From NCBI GenBank assembly GCA_030655595.1, contig JAUSNQ010000088.1:1-11017 (forward strand): DNA of 11,017 nt. The letters run 5' to 3'. The notes under the pieces are model-generated. The model was not told the DNA's origin. It worked only from the letters and a program-made list of their open reading frames with translations, and did no database searches. Shown piece by piece: positions 1 through 7,669 of this stretch. This DNA comes from Paludibacter sp. GTDB lineage: Bacteria > Bacteroidota > Bacteroidia > Bacteroidales > Paludibacteraceae. A program made the translations under genes and the position numbers. Within the stretch, counting starts at the first letter, position 1, and every line of letters starts with the position of its first letter.

Positions 1-1370
1 CGTATCAGGTGTTGGCAGGTAGCAGGAATCTATCCCCTGTGATTTACAGAGAAAGAAAAATATACTCTTCGCCAAACGACGCTGTGATTGTGTTTGATCA
101 AAAATTCGCCGGGTCCGAATTCACCAAAGAGGAAATGGAGCTTAAATTGGCAGAAATGAATGATTTGCCCTTGATGAAAACGGCGAGGTGGCTTGCTGAT
201 GCGGTGATTACCGGTTATATCCAAGCAGGTAAAATTGATATCGGAAAAGTGTATCAGTTGGCTCGATTAACAGATATTGAAGGACTTCGTTTAAGTGTGC
301 CCTTGAGAACAAACGAATTGCTGTGGAAGAATTTTGCTGTGGGGGGTTATTGGGGTTATGGGTTACGCGATCGCAAACATAAATATTCGGCTTATGCATC
401 TTATAGGTTGCCATTAGCTAAAAAGACAGTATTGAGTGCCGGTTACACCGATGATTTGCGCAGGATTGATTATAATTATCATGATTATTTCTTGCGCGAA
501 AATCCGTTGCTTTCGGGAGATGAAGATGTCGCGAATACCTTTTTCGCTTTTCGGTCTGCTGGAAAAATAAATCTGAGAAAGGAATTTTATGCTTCATTAT
601 CTCATGATTGGAATTCGGATATAGAAAGCAGTATCTACCTGAGGAAAAATAATTACGCAGGAAACGATGTACTTCCTTTTATGAAAGGGGGTTTTGATAT
701 TCAAAATATGACACATGAATCATTAACATTAAATACCCGCTTTTCAAACAATGAACGAACGTACGAAGATCATCTAGAAAGAATTTATATACCAAATAAC
801 AATCCGATTTTTTATTTGACTTTAGAAGGAGGTAGAACCATCTTGCAAGGAAACGAACAATTGTATGGAAAAGTGAGTGGTAAGTTCAAGCAAAACGTGT
901 TGTTTGATTTCGGACAGTGGAACTATAACTTTGATGCAGGATTCATATTCGGTACTGTTCCGTACAATTTACTGTCAATTCCCGCCGGCAGCGAAACCAG
1001 GTTGTATAAGCAATATCATTACAACCTCATGAATTACATGGAATATGCTTATGATAAGTACATTGCCATGCATCACGAATGGATTTTGAATGGTATAATA
1101 TTCAATCAAATTCCCGGCATCCGACAACTCAATTTAAGGGAATTGGTGACTTTTAAATGTGTGTATGGAGGGTTAAATCCGAAACATACCCAAATCCTGG
1201 ATTTCCCATCGAGTATTGGAGAATTTAAGAAACCCTATATGGAAATAGGTTTTGGAATTACCAATATATTTCGCATTTTCTCTTTGCAGTCGGTTTGGAG
1301 ATTAACGGATTTAAACAAATCGCAAGTCAGATCCTGGGGGATTGTTACCGGCTTGAGGTTTAATCTTTAG
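1..1370 (+). CDS. DUF5686 family outer-membrane protein, C-terminal part (5' end outside window)
   Basis: The reading frame is open to the left edge (codons for Tyr-Gln precede the GTG at 9), so the visible ~455 residues are the C-terminal part of a longer protein. Family members are typically around 800 residues and often begin with a signal peptide and a carboxypeptidase-regulatory-like (CarboxypepD_reg) domain, which would lie upstream of the window. The recognisable DUF5686 core is the stretch EGLRLSVPLRTNE followed by GGYWGYGLRDRKHKYS, roughly residues 91-127 counted from the GTG. What follows is a long series of alternating polar and aromatic strands, with many Tyr, Phe and Asn residues, ending in GIVTGLRFNL, as expected for an outer-membrane beta-barrel. 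The molecular function of DUF5686 is not known, and placement in the outer membrane is inferred from the strand pattern and family. It stops 46 nt before proC, which appears to have its own promoter, so co-transcription is possible but not required. Confidence 0.82.
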   Translation, partial: YQVLAGSRNLSPVIYRERKIYSSPNDAVIVFDQKFAGSEFTKEEMELKLAEMNDLPLMKTARWLADAVITGYIQAGKIDIGKVYQLARLTDIEGLRLSVPLRTNELLWKNFAVGGYWGYGLRDRKHKYSAYASYRLPLAKKTVLSAGYTDDLRRIDYNYHDYFLRENPLLSGDEDVANTFFAFRSAGKINLRKEFYASLSHDWNSDIESSIYLRKNNYAGNDVLPFMKGGFDIQNMTHESLTLNTRFSNNERTYEDHLERIYIPNNNPIFYLTLEGGRTILQGNEQLYGKVSGKFKQNVLFDFGQWNYNFDAGFIFGTVPYNLLSIPAGSETRLYKQYHYNLMNYMEYAYDKYIAMHHEWILNGIIFNQIPGIRQLNLRELVTFKCVYGGLNPKHTQILDFPSSIGEFKKPYMEIGFGITNIFRIFSLQSVWRLTDLNKSQVRSWGIVTGLRFNL

Positions 1371-1389
1371 CTTTTCAGAAAGTTTTATT

Positions 1390-1397
1390 TATCTTTG
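1390..1397 (+). promoter_or_regulatory. Bacteroidota-type -7 promoter box for proC-upp
   Basis: TATCTTTG matches the Bacteroidota -7 consensus TAnnTTTG exactly and ends 19 nt before the proC ATG. About 19 nt further upstream lies TTTAG (1366-1370), only a partial match to the -33 TTTG element; it overlaps the DUF5686 stop codon. The expected transcription start is near 1404, giving a very short leader. Assignment is by motif and position only. Confidence 0.6.
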
Positions 1398-1416
1398 CGT
1401 TACTAAAATATCAGCA

Positions 1417-2217
1417 ATGGAAACATCAACATTAAAAATAGCGGTTATTGGTGCCGGAAATATGGGTGGGGCTATCGTCAGGGGATTGGCATCAGGTTCT
1501 TTGGTAGCAAAATCGAATATTCGGGTAAGCGATATCGGAGAACAAAATTTACAATCATTAAAAGCCTTTACACCTGAAATTACGACAAGCACATCCAACA
1601 TAGAAATTATTGAAGGAAGCGACATCATTATACTTGCTGTAAAGCCATGGCTTGTCGAGAAAATTGCTGATGAAATCAGAAAAAAAATCAATTATAAAAA
1701 GCAAATGATTGTATCTGTTGCTGCAGGAGTTGATTTTAAAGTTTTAGCAGAACTGTTCAGCGACGATGCAACCCTATTCCGTGTTATCCCCAATACAGCA
1801 ATTGATGTATTGCAGAGTGTTTCAACCATCTCTTCCTTTCAGGCAGATAAAAGTCAGGAAGCATTGATAGAAAAAATATTTTCGGAGCTCGGAAAAGTCT
1901 TCGTTGTCCCGGAATCACAACTAAATGCATTCATGTCGCTATCGTCTTGTGGCATTGCTTATGCATTTAGATACATCCGGGCAGCCATGGAAGGTGGCGT
2001 TGAAATGGGAATACCTGCTCAAACAGCAAAAGAAGTAGTCCTGCAAACCCTGCGAGGTGCCATCGATTTGGTTGAATCCAACAATTCGCATCCCGAAATA
2101 GAAATCGATAAAGTAACAACACCGGGTGGAATTACCATCAAAGGATTAAATGAAATGGAAGCCAATGGCTTTACCAATGCAGTAATTAAAGGATTAAAAG
2201 CTTCTCATATTAAATAG
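1417..2217 (+). CDS. proC: Pyrroline-5-carboxylate reductase
   Basis: This enzyme catalyses the last step of proline synthesis, the NAD(P)H-dependent reduction of 1-pyrroline-5-carboxylate to L-proline in the cytoplasm. The 266-residue length is normal for the family. The N-terminal Rossmann dinucleotide loop GAGNMGGAI is at residues 12-20, AVKP at 74-77 and RVIPNTA at 122-128. The C-terminal ProC signature VTTPGGITIKGL is at 233-244. The loop usually written GSGPAY appears here as SSCGIAY (176-182), with Ile in place of Pro; this may be a lineage variant and does not look like damage. The ATG at 1417 fits because the dinucleotide loop begins at residue 12, as expected. upp starts 4 nt after the stop, which indicates a shared transcript, although the two products belong to unrelated pathways. 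Confidence 0.95.
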   Translation: METSTLKIAVIGAGNMGGAIVRGLASGSLVAKSNIRVSDIGEQNLQSLKAFTPEITTSTSNIEIIEGSDIIILAVKPWLVEKIADEIRKKINYKKQMIVSVAAGVDFKVLAELFSDDATLFRVIPNTAIDVLQSVSTISSFQADKSQEALIEKIFSELGKVFVVPESQLNAFMSLSSCGIAYAFRYIRAAMEGGVEMGIPAQTAKEVVLQTLRGAIDLVESNNSHPEIEIDKVTTPGGITIKGLNEMEANGFTNAVIKGLKASHIK

Positions 2218-2221
2218 TTTT

Positions 2222-2875
2222 ATGGAAATAATCAATTTATCAGATAATAACTCGGTTTTAAATCAGTACATCAAAGAGATTAGATCTGTTGAAATTCAGC
2301 AAGATTCGATGCGCTTTAGACGCAATCTTGAAAGAATAGGCGAGATTATGGCTTATGAAATCAGCAAGTCGCTTCAATATACTTCGGAAGATGTGCAGAC
2401 TCCTTTGGGAACAGCCTCGGTCAATGTGATGACAGAGCCAATTGTCATTTCAACAATACTCAGGGCAGGATTACCATTTCATCAAGGATTTCTGAATTAT
2501 TTCGATCAGGCAGAAAATGCTTTTGTTTCGGCTTACCGAAAATACAAAGATGCATTGAAATTTGAGATTTTTATCGAATACATTGCATCCCCTGAATTAA
2601 CAGGAAAGACATTGATTATTACCGATCCCATGCTTGCTACCGGAGGCTCTATGGAATTGGCTTATGGAGCGTTGAAAACGAAAGGAACACCCGCTCATAT
2701 CCATGTAGCATCAGTCATATCCAGTCAGCAAGCCATCGATTTTATCAAGAAGCACTTACCTGATACCAAAACAACAGTTTGGACGGCTGCCATTGACCCT
2801 GAGCTTGATCCCCATTCTTACATCGTTCCAGGATTGGGAGATGCAGGCGATTTGGCATTTGGTCAAAAACTGTAG
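2222..2875 (+). CDS. upp: Uracil phosphoribosyltransferase
   Basis: The product salvages uracil by coupling it to PRPP to give UMP and pyrophosphate in the cytoplasm. The type I phosphoribosyltransferase PRPP loop is visible as IITDPMLATGGSM (residues 132-144), preceded by the conserved ILRAGLP segment (79-85). The C-terminal uracil-recognition segment YIVPGLGDAGDLAFG lies at 200-214. At 217 residues it matches the slightly longer Bacteroidales version, with an N-terminal region that includes RFRRNLERIGEIMAYEIS (31-48). It starts 4 nt after the proC stop with no visible Shine-Dalgarno sequence, so translational coupling to proC is plausible. Its stop codon lies only 4 nt from the stop of the convergent metalloprotease gene, leaving no room for a separate terminator. 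All key motifs are intact. Confidence 0.96.
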   Translation: MEIINLSDNNSVLNQYIKEIRSVEIQQDSMRFRRNLERIGEIMAYEISKSLQYTSEDVQTPLGTASVNVMTEPIVISTILRAGLPFHQGFLNYFDQAENAFVSAYRKYKDALKFEIFIEYIASPELTGKTLIITDPMLATGGSMELAYGALKTKGTPAHIHVASVISSQQAIDFIKKHLPDTKTTVWTAAIDPELDPHSYIVPGLGDAGDLAFGQKL

Positions 2876-2879
2876 GCAT

Positions 2880-4832
2880 TTATTCTGTTGATTCTCCGTT
2901 TAATTCTATTACTTTCTCAGGATTCAGTCCGCCACCCGATATGGTTAAGACAGCCGTATGTGAACCTGTTGCATTTGGGCTGTATGTGACATTCAAATCT
3001 GCTCCGGTTTCCGAGTTTGCATCACCCATTGAAATGGTAGGTGTTGAAACTGAAAATAAACTTGCGTGTGTCCCACTTAAAATAACACTCAAATGTCCAC
3101 TTAAATCAGTTGTCTTGATTTTTAACTGTTTGAAACTTGAGCTACCTGTTTTTGTTGAAACAAATTGCAATAATTCATTGATTAACCCCACTTTGATTAT
3201 GGGCAATGTGCCTGGATCAACATAAGTACCTCCCATAATTTTAAAATTGATGCTGTCATTTGTTTTGGTAATACTTGTAATTTCACGGTTCAAAGTGCTA
3301 CCCGACCAGGTCAGCGGATTGAAAGAGCCGCTTGTAAAGGCAGTGCCCGGTGTTGTTGAATAACCGCTCAAAGGTTGCAAATATACACGCATGTGACTGG
3401 ATGCGGTTTGTGTTGTGCCGGTATAATTATTGGGGGTATTATTATCCCAAGCAGTTTGATCATAATCGATGTGCCAGAACAACAATCCTTCAGCAGGCAA
3501 ATAAGTATCCCATCCTGTTTTCTTGCGGTATTCCATGATGTAAAATTCTTTTGGTGAAGGATTCCCTCCATTTAAGTTGTGGGTAGTTGCTGAAAGCAGA
3601 TAGGCTTGCTTTGCCGTTGATTCCACGGGAACTTTGGATTGCGAAATAGGATATAAACTTCTATCTGAAGGAGTTTTAATTTCTTCGGGAGATAACCAGC
3701 CTAAGTAAAACCGATCGTACGCAGAGTAGGTCGGAGGAGTGCGACCTGAATTCAAATATCCTCCTGCATCCATGATGCTCCAGTTATTCAATGTGTTTTT
3801 ATCCTCTGTCGTTGTCGTGTGATAATAGTCCGGCATCCCGATTACATGTCCGAATTCATGGGTAAATGTACCTATCCCGCACATATTAGTTCCGGTACTT
3901 CCTCTTAACTCAGAGGTGCATGCATAATCATAAACTATCTTTCCATCAAATTTTACTAAATTTGGATTTGTTGAATAATTATAGCCAGGCTGTACTGCCC
4001 ACCGATGAGGCCAGATAGAATTTTCGGGACCCCATTCAGCTTCATTGTGACCGGCATAGTAAATAAAAACATTATCAATATAACCATCTCCGTCGGCATC
4101 ATATTGGGTAAAATCGACATCGTTGTTGGCAATGCTACAAGCATCAACTACCATATATGCTGGTTTTACATCATTATCGCTTGCATCGTTTGCTCCGTAA
4201 TACGCCATGGTATTGGGTAGGGTATACGGGCCAACCACGTCGAATTGAGGACTAAACTGTCCGTAACTTGCCGCTCTGAAATAATCTTTAGCAGAACCTG
4301 TTCCACCGTTATCGCTGTAATTCTCCTGATTCAACAAGCGACTAAAAGCATCCTGAGCATTTGGAACCACAAAACTTACATCAGAAAAATTGACCATGAT
4401 GACCAAAGACTTGGGCGATCCGGTTTTTGGAAATCCTGTTGAATAGGACTCAGCAGCAATCCGTTTGATTTTTGATCGTCTTGGCGCTTCCTCTGTGATA
4501 ATATCTTGAATCTTTTTTGCTTTTTTTAAATAAACCTGATCTTCTGCCGATCTTTTTTCCGGATCTCTTGCACTTTTTTCTCCGGCTACCAATTTATTGT
4601 TTTCATCTAAGATGGCATAAGCATAGAAACCATGGTCATTCATTTTAATTACGTAACCATCGACCGTTGTTCTGATTTTTCTTGATTCGTCACCGTGCAG
4701 TTGTACTGTCACTGAAGTTCCGTCAGGTTGTGAAATTATAACAGGATAAGGATATGCGGGAATTGCATGGAGATGTGTATTTGACAGCAAAATAGCTATA
4801 CATAAAACTAAAAGAGAGATTATTTGTTTCAT
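2880..4832 (-). CDS. Secreted M6-family zinc metalloprotease with C-terminal beta-sandwich domain
   Basis: A 650-residue exported protease. Residues 1-23 form a typical signal peptide (Lys-3, hydrophobic core, likely cleavage after LHA). Residues ~24-135 resemble the pro-region of Bacteroidota M6 proteins. The catalytic domain, roughly 140-540, contains the zinc-binding HEFGH (His325, Glu326, His329) followed by PDYY, and an IMDAGGY segment (353-359) in the place of a Met-turn. An acidic DxDxDGxxD loop (Asp245, 247, 249, 253) could bind calcium. Residues ~545-650 form an Ig-like repeat with the pattern SVILSGTHASLFSVS and TYSPNATGSHTAVLTISGGG, common as an accessory module in secreted Bacteroidales proteins. 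The protein ends right after this module, and I see no type IX secretion sorting domain, so it may be periplasmic or released by another route. The natural substrate is unknown. It diverges from sppA and converges on upp. Confidence 0.88.
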   Translation of the reverse strand: MKQIISLLVLCIAILLSNTHLHAIPAYPYPVIISQPDGTSVTVQLHGDESRKIRTTVDGYVIKMNDHGFYAYAILDENNKLVAGEKSARDPEKRSAEDQVYLKKAKKIQDIITEEAPRRSKIKRIAAESYSTGFPKTGSPKSLVIMVNFSDVSFVVPNAQDAFSRLLNQENYSDNGGTGSAKDYFRAASYGQFSPQFDVVGPYTLPNTMAYYGANDASDNDVKPAYMVVDACSIANNDVDFTQYDADGDGYIDNVFIYYAGHNEAEWGPENSIWPHRWAVQPGYNYSTNPNLVKFDGKIVYDYACTSELRGSTGTNMCGIGTFTHEFGHVIGMPDYYHTTTTEDKNTLNNWSIMDAGGYLNSGRTPPTYSAYDRFYLGWLSPEEIKTPSDRSLYPISQSKVPVESTAKQAYLLSATTHNLNGGNPSPKEFYIMEYRKKTGWDTYLPAEGLLFWHIDYDQTAWDNNTPNNYTGTTQTASSHMRVYLQPLSGYSTTPGTAFTSGSFNPLTWSGSTLNREITSITKTNDSINFKIMGGTYVDPGTLPIIKVGLINELLQFVSTKTGSSSFKQLKIKTTDLSGHLSVILSGTHASLFSVSTPTISMGDANSETGADLNVTYSPNATGSHTAVLTISGGGLNPEKVIELNGESTE

Positions 4833-4870
4833 CGTTCAGAGTGATTTTGTATTTAATACAATTTGGGATG

Positions 4871-4900
4871 CAAAATAAAGCTAATAAAATGAATTTACAA
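4871..4900 (-). promoter_or_regulatory. Probable promoter of the M6 protease gene
   Basis: Read on the - strand, TTATTTTG (4871-4878) differs from the Bacteroidota -7 consensus TAnnTTTG at one base. It is preceded by TTG (4898-4900) with a 19-nt spacer, the right distance for a -33 element. The expected transcript would start near 4864, giving a leader of roughly 30 nt before the ATG at 4832. This is a motif match only. Confidence 0.45.
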
Positions 4901-4989
4901 TACATATCGTCAATTTTTACGAAAAGATATTTTAAATAGAATTTTGAAAGAAACTTATGATTTCTTTATAATAATTCAATTTATTTGAT

Positions 4990-4997
4990 TTCTTTTG
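4990..4997 (+). promoter_or_regulatory. Possible -7 box for sppA
   Basis: TTCTTTTG departs from TAnnTTTG at one position and lies 25 nt before the sppA ATG. No TTG or TTTG occurs at 17-23 nt upstream, so the -33 element is not evident. It is the best candidate in the 190-nt divergent region 4833-5022, which is otherwise AT-rich and shows no convincing operator, RNA structure or small gene. Confidence 0.3.
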
Positions 4998-5022
4998 TAC
5001 TCAAATCTAAATAATAATTCTA

Positions 5023-6768
5023 ATGAAACAGTTTTTAAAATTTACACTCGCAACCATTGTCGGAGTTTTTTTAGCTTCCGTGATAGGTACTATCATCATG
5101 TTTGGTATTTTAGGTGCAATTGCCTCTTCGGGCGAGAAGCCCACAAAGTTAAAACCCAATTCGGTTTATGAATTGGAGTTGTCCGGTCAGTTGGTCGATC
5201 GTTCGCAAGACGACCCTTTTTCCGCGATTTTTGAAGAGGCATTTGGTCAGACTCCATCCAAAGTGTTGGGATTGGATGATGTCCTGTCTAATATTGAGAA
5301 AGCAAAAAACGATTCGAGTATTGTTGGAATCTATCTTAAAGGTGGCGTTCTTTCAGGTGGTTTTGCTTCCATGAAGGAAATCAGGGACGCACTGCTTGAT
5401 TTCAAATCGTCGGGAAAATTTATCATTGCTTATGCCGATGTATATGCACAAAGCAATTATTATTTAGCATCTGTAGCAGATAAATTGTTGCTAAATCCAT
5501 CAGGAATGATAGAGTTAAAAGGTTTATCAGCAGAAGTGCTGTTTTTGAAAAACACTTTAGATAAACTGGGAATTGATATGCAGGTTGTTAAAGTCGGAAC
5601 TTATAAATCTGCAGTTGAACCCTATATCAACACCAAAATGAGTGATGCCAATCGTGAACAGGTTAATGTATATATTTCATCTATTTGGAAAACTGTTGTT
5701 GATGGTATTGCTGAGAGCAGGAAAATCACTCCGGATCAATTAAACGCCTATGCCGATGAAATGATGCTTTTTCAGCCTGTCGAAAAGCTGGCTGCTTATC
5801 AATTGGTGGATTCATTGGTTTATGTGGATGAAGTAGATAGTATTTTGAAATCATACAGAAAAGATTATAAGTTAGTAAAACATAAGGCGCTTACCAAAGT
5901 TCCGGACAACAAAAAGTTTTCAAAAGACAAGATTGCAGTTGTTTATGCCGTTGGGGCAATTGATGGGGGAAGTAACGAAGGTATCATTTCCGAAAAGCTC
6001 GTTAAAACGATTGATAAAGCTGCAAAAGACAAAAATGTGAAAGCAGTTGTCCTCAGAGTTAGTTCTCCCGGAGGTAGTGCTTATGGTTCAGAACAAATTT
6101 GGCGTGCGCTTACCAATCTCAAAAAGGAAAAGCCATTGATTGTGTCGATGGGTGATTATGCAGCCTCCGGTGGTTACTACATTGCTTGTATGGCAGATTC
6201 AATCGTGGCACAACCCAACACAATAACTGGTTCTATCGGTATTTTTGGTTTAATTCCGAATATTGACGGATTGAACAAAAAGTTAGGATTTAACTACGAT
6301 GGCGTGAAAACGAATAAAATGAGTGATGCTATTTCGGTAAACAGAGCTTTTCGTCCCGAAGAAAGGGTTTTAATGCAAAACTATATTAACAATGGGTATG
6401 AGCTTTTTGTCAAACGCTGTGCGGATGGAAGAGATAAAACGATTGATGAAATCAAATTAATTGCTGAGGGTCGTGTGTGGACTGGTGAGGATGCGCTAAA
6501 AATCGGTTTGGTTGATGTGATTGGAGGATTGGATGAAGCAATTCGCATAGCCGCCGAAAAGGCTGATCTTACAACATATCAGGTAAGAGAACTCCCCGAG
6601 AAGGAAGATTTCGCAACAAAACTTATGAAAAGTTTGACAGAAGATGTTGAAACTAAAATCTTAAAGTCTCAATTTGGAGAATATTATCAAATAATTCAGC
6701 AGGTAAAGCAATATGAGCATTTAAATGGCGTACAGGCCAGGATGCCTTATGAAATTGTTTTTAGGTAG
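5023..6768 (+). CDS. sppA: Signal peptide peptidase SppA, long (67K) type
   Basis: This membrane-anchored serine protease degrades cleaved signal peptides and acts at the periplasmic face of the inner membrane. One N-terminal hydrophobic segment (about residues 5-33) serves as anchor. The two tandem SppA/S49 domains of the long form are present: an N-terminal one (~50-290) and a C-terminal one (~300-520). The Ser-Lys dyad is visible as Lys195 in GTYKSAVEP, contributed by the first domain, and Ser382 in GDYAASGGYYIA, contributed by the second, as in the E. coli 67K enzyme. The GRVWTG motif (483-488) and the following GLVD are also conserved. Length (581) is normal, and the ATG at 5023 places the anchor correctly. 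It stands alone on this strand and converges on punA across an inverted repeat. No catalytic residue is missing. Confidence 0.95.
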   Translation: MKQFLKFTLATIVGVFLASVIGTIIMFGILGAIASSGEKPTKLKPNSVYELELSGQLVDRSQDDPFSAIFEEAFGQTPSKVLGLDDVLSNIEKAKNDSSIVGIYLKGGVLSGGFASMKEIRDALLDFKSSGKFIIAYADVYAQSNYYLASVADKLLLNPSGMIELKGLSAEVLFLKNTLDKLGIDMQVVKVGTYKSAVEPYINTKMSDANREQVNVYISSIWKTVVDGIAESRKITPDQLNAYADEMMLFQPVEKLAAYQLVDSLVYVDEVDSILKSYRKDYKLVKHKALTKVPDNKKFSKDKIAVVYAVGAIDGGSNEGIISEKLVKTIDKAAKDKNVKAVVLRVSSPGGSAYGSEQIWRALTNLKKEKPLIVSMGDYAASGGYYIACMADSIVAQPNTITGSIGIFGLIPNIDGLNKKLGFNYDGVKTNKMSDAISVNRAFRPEERVLMQNYINNGYELFVKRCADGRDKTIDEIKLIAEGRVWTGEDALKIGLVDVIGGLDEAIRIAAEKADLTTYQVRELPEKEDFATKLMKSLTEDVETKILKSQFGEYYQIIQQVKQYEHLNGVQARMPYEIVFR

Positions 6769-6796
6769 TTTTTTATTGCAGAAAAAGATTAATATC

Positions 6797-6838
6797 AATC
6801 CCCCTTTATCAAGTTAATATATTTGATAAAGGGGGATT
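6797..6838. terminator. Perfect 16-bp inverted repeat between sppA and punA, possible bidirectional terminator
   Basis: The arms AATCCCCCTTTATCAA (6797-6812) and TTGATAAAGGGGGATT (6823-6838) are exactly complementary around a 10-nt AT-rich loop. It lies in the 88-nt gap between the convergent sppA and punA stops, the natural site for a shared terminator. Neither strand has a strong U-tract directly after the stem (+ side TGGTTATTTG; - side a T5 run only about 10 nt away), so termination efficiency is uncertain. It could instead be a copy of a dispersed intergenic palindrome. Confidence 0.6.
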
Positions 6839-6856
6839 TGGTTATTTGTAGAAGCA

Positions 6857-7669
6857 TTAAATACTTCTCACCAATTCCTTCATAATTTGCGTCATCAACG
6901 GCTGTACTTGATTTCCAATTTCCTGAACTTCTTCGTGCGTAACTTCAACGATTTTACCCGGCACGCCAAGATCAGTGATGATTGAGATTCCGAAGACTTG
7001 CATGCCTGCGTGATTGGCCACGATAACTTCAGGAACGGTGCTCATGCCAACAGTATCTCCTCCGATGATTCTGAAGTATTTGTACTCGGCTGGTGTTTCG
7101 AAAGTCGGACCGGTAGTTCCAACATATACGCCTTCCACCACCTTGATGTTGTTTTTTAGAGCAATGGCTTTGGCTTTTGCAATAAGTTCATTGGAGTATG
7201 CTTCACTCATATCAGGAAATCTGGTTCCAAGTTCATTGAAATTTTTGCCCTTCAATGGGTGTTCCGGAAATAAATTGATATGGTCGGAGATTATCATTAA
7301 ATCTCCAATCTCAAAATCAGGATTCACTCCTCCTGAAGCATTTGATACCAGTAAGGTCTCTATGCCTATCGCTTTCATTACCCTGACCGGAAAAGTCACT
7401 TCTTTCATGTCGTAACCTTCGTAGTAATGAAATCGTCCTTGCATGGCCAAGACATCAGTATCGCCTAATTTGCCGAAGATGAGCTTTCCACTATGACCTT
7501 CGACCGTTGAAATCGGAAAGTTTGGTATCTTTTCGTAAGGAATTTCCAATTTATCTGTAAGTTGTGTGACAAGATTTCCGAGTCCTGTACCAAGAATGAT
7601 ACCTATTTTTGGATTGGTTTGGATTGTTTTCTTTAAATAATCAGCGGTTTCCTGTATTTTCTGCAACAT
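6857..7669 (-). CDS. punA: Purine nucleoside phosphorylase (trimeric PNP/MTAP family)
   Basis: This enzyme carries out reversible phosphorolysis of purine (deoxy)nucleosides to free base and (deoxy)ribose-1-phosphate for purine salvage in the cytoplasm. The 270-residue length fits the low-molecular-mass trimeric family. Visible motifs are the phosphate-binding GTGLG (27-31), EGHSGKL (57-63), QGRFHYYEGY (77-86), NASGGVNP (110-117), GPTFETPAE with the base-binding Glu195, VGMSTVPE (207-214) and a late His245. At the position aligning with human PNP Asn243, which selects 6-oxopurines, this protein has Asp233 (ITDLG), as in the 6-amino-recognising MTAP branch, so substrate preference should be left open. 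The ATG lies inside the end of lpxK (29-nt overlap), indicating co-transcription and probably coupled translation. It converges on sppA. Confidence 0.93.
   Translation of the reverse strand: MLQKIQETADYLKKTIQTNPKIGIILGTGLGNLVTQLTDKLEIPYEKIPNFPISTVEGHSGKLIFGKLGDTDVLAMQGRFHYYEGYDMKEVTFPVRVMKAIGIETLLVSNASGGVNPDFEIGDLMIISDHINLFPEHPLKGKNFNELGTRFPDMSEAYSNELIAKAKAIALKNNIKVVEGVYVGTTGPTFETPAEYKYFRIIGGDTVGMSTVPEVIVANHAGMQVFGISIITDLGVPGKIVEVTHEEVQEIGNQVQPLMTQIMKELVRSI

Noticed and set aside
1371..1386. CTTT-TCAG-AAAG hairpin plus T-run after the DUF5686 gene as a terminator
   Set aside because: The stem is only 4 bp and three of its four pairs are A-T; it is too weak to call.
1389..1691. Open frame of 100 codons on the - strand over the proC start
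   Set aside because: It is antisense to the Rossmann motif of ProC and covers its promoter; no family resemblance.
2941..3225. Open frame of 94 codons on the + strand inside the M6 protease gene
   Set aside because: It lies antisense to the well-supported metalloprotease coding sequence, resembles no protein family and has no promoter. It is a shadow frame.
4833..5022. A small RNA or small gene in the divergent M6-sppA intergenic region
   Set aside because: Apart from candidate promoter boxes I found no stable hairpin, no terminator and no convincing small coding frame.
7014..7415. Open frame of 133 codons on the + strand across punA
   Set aside because: The - strand carries the full set of PNP motifs here; the + frame is low-complexity antisense translation.
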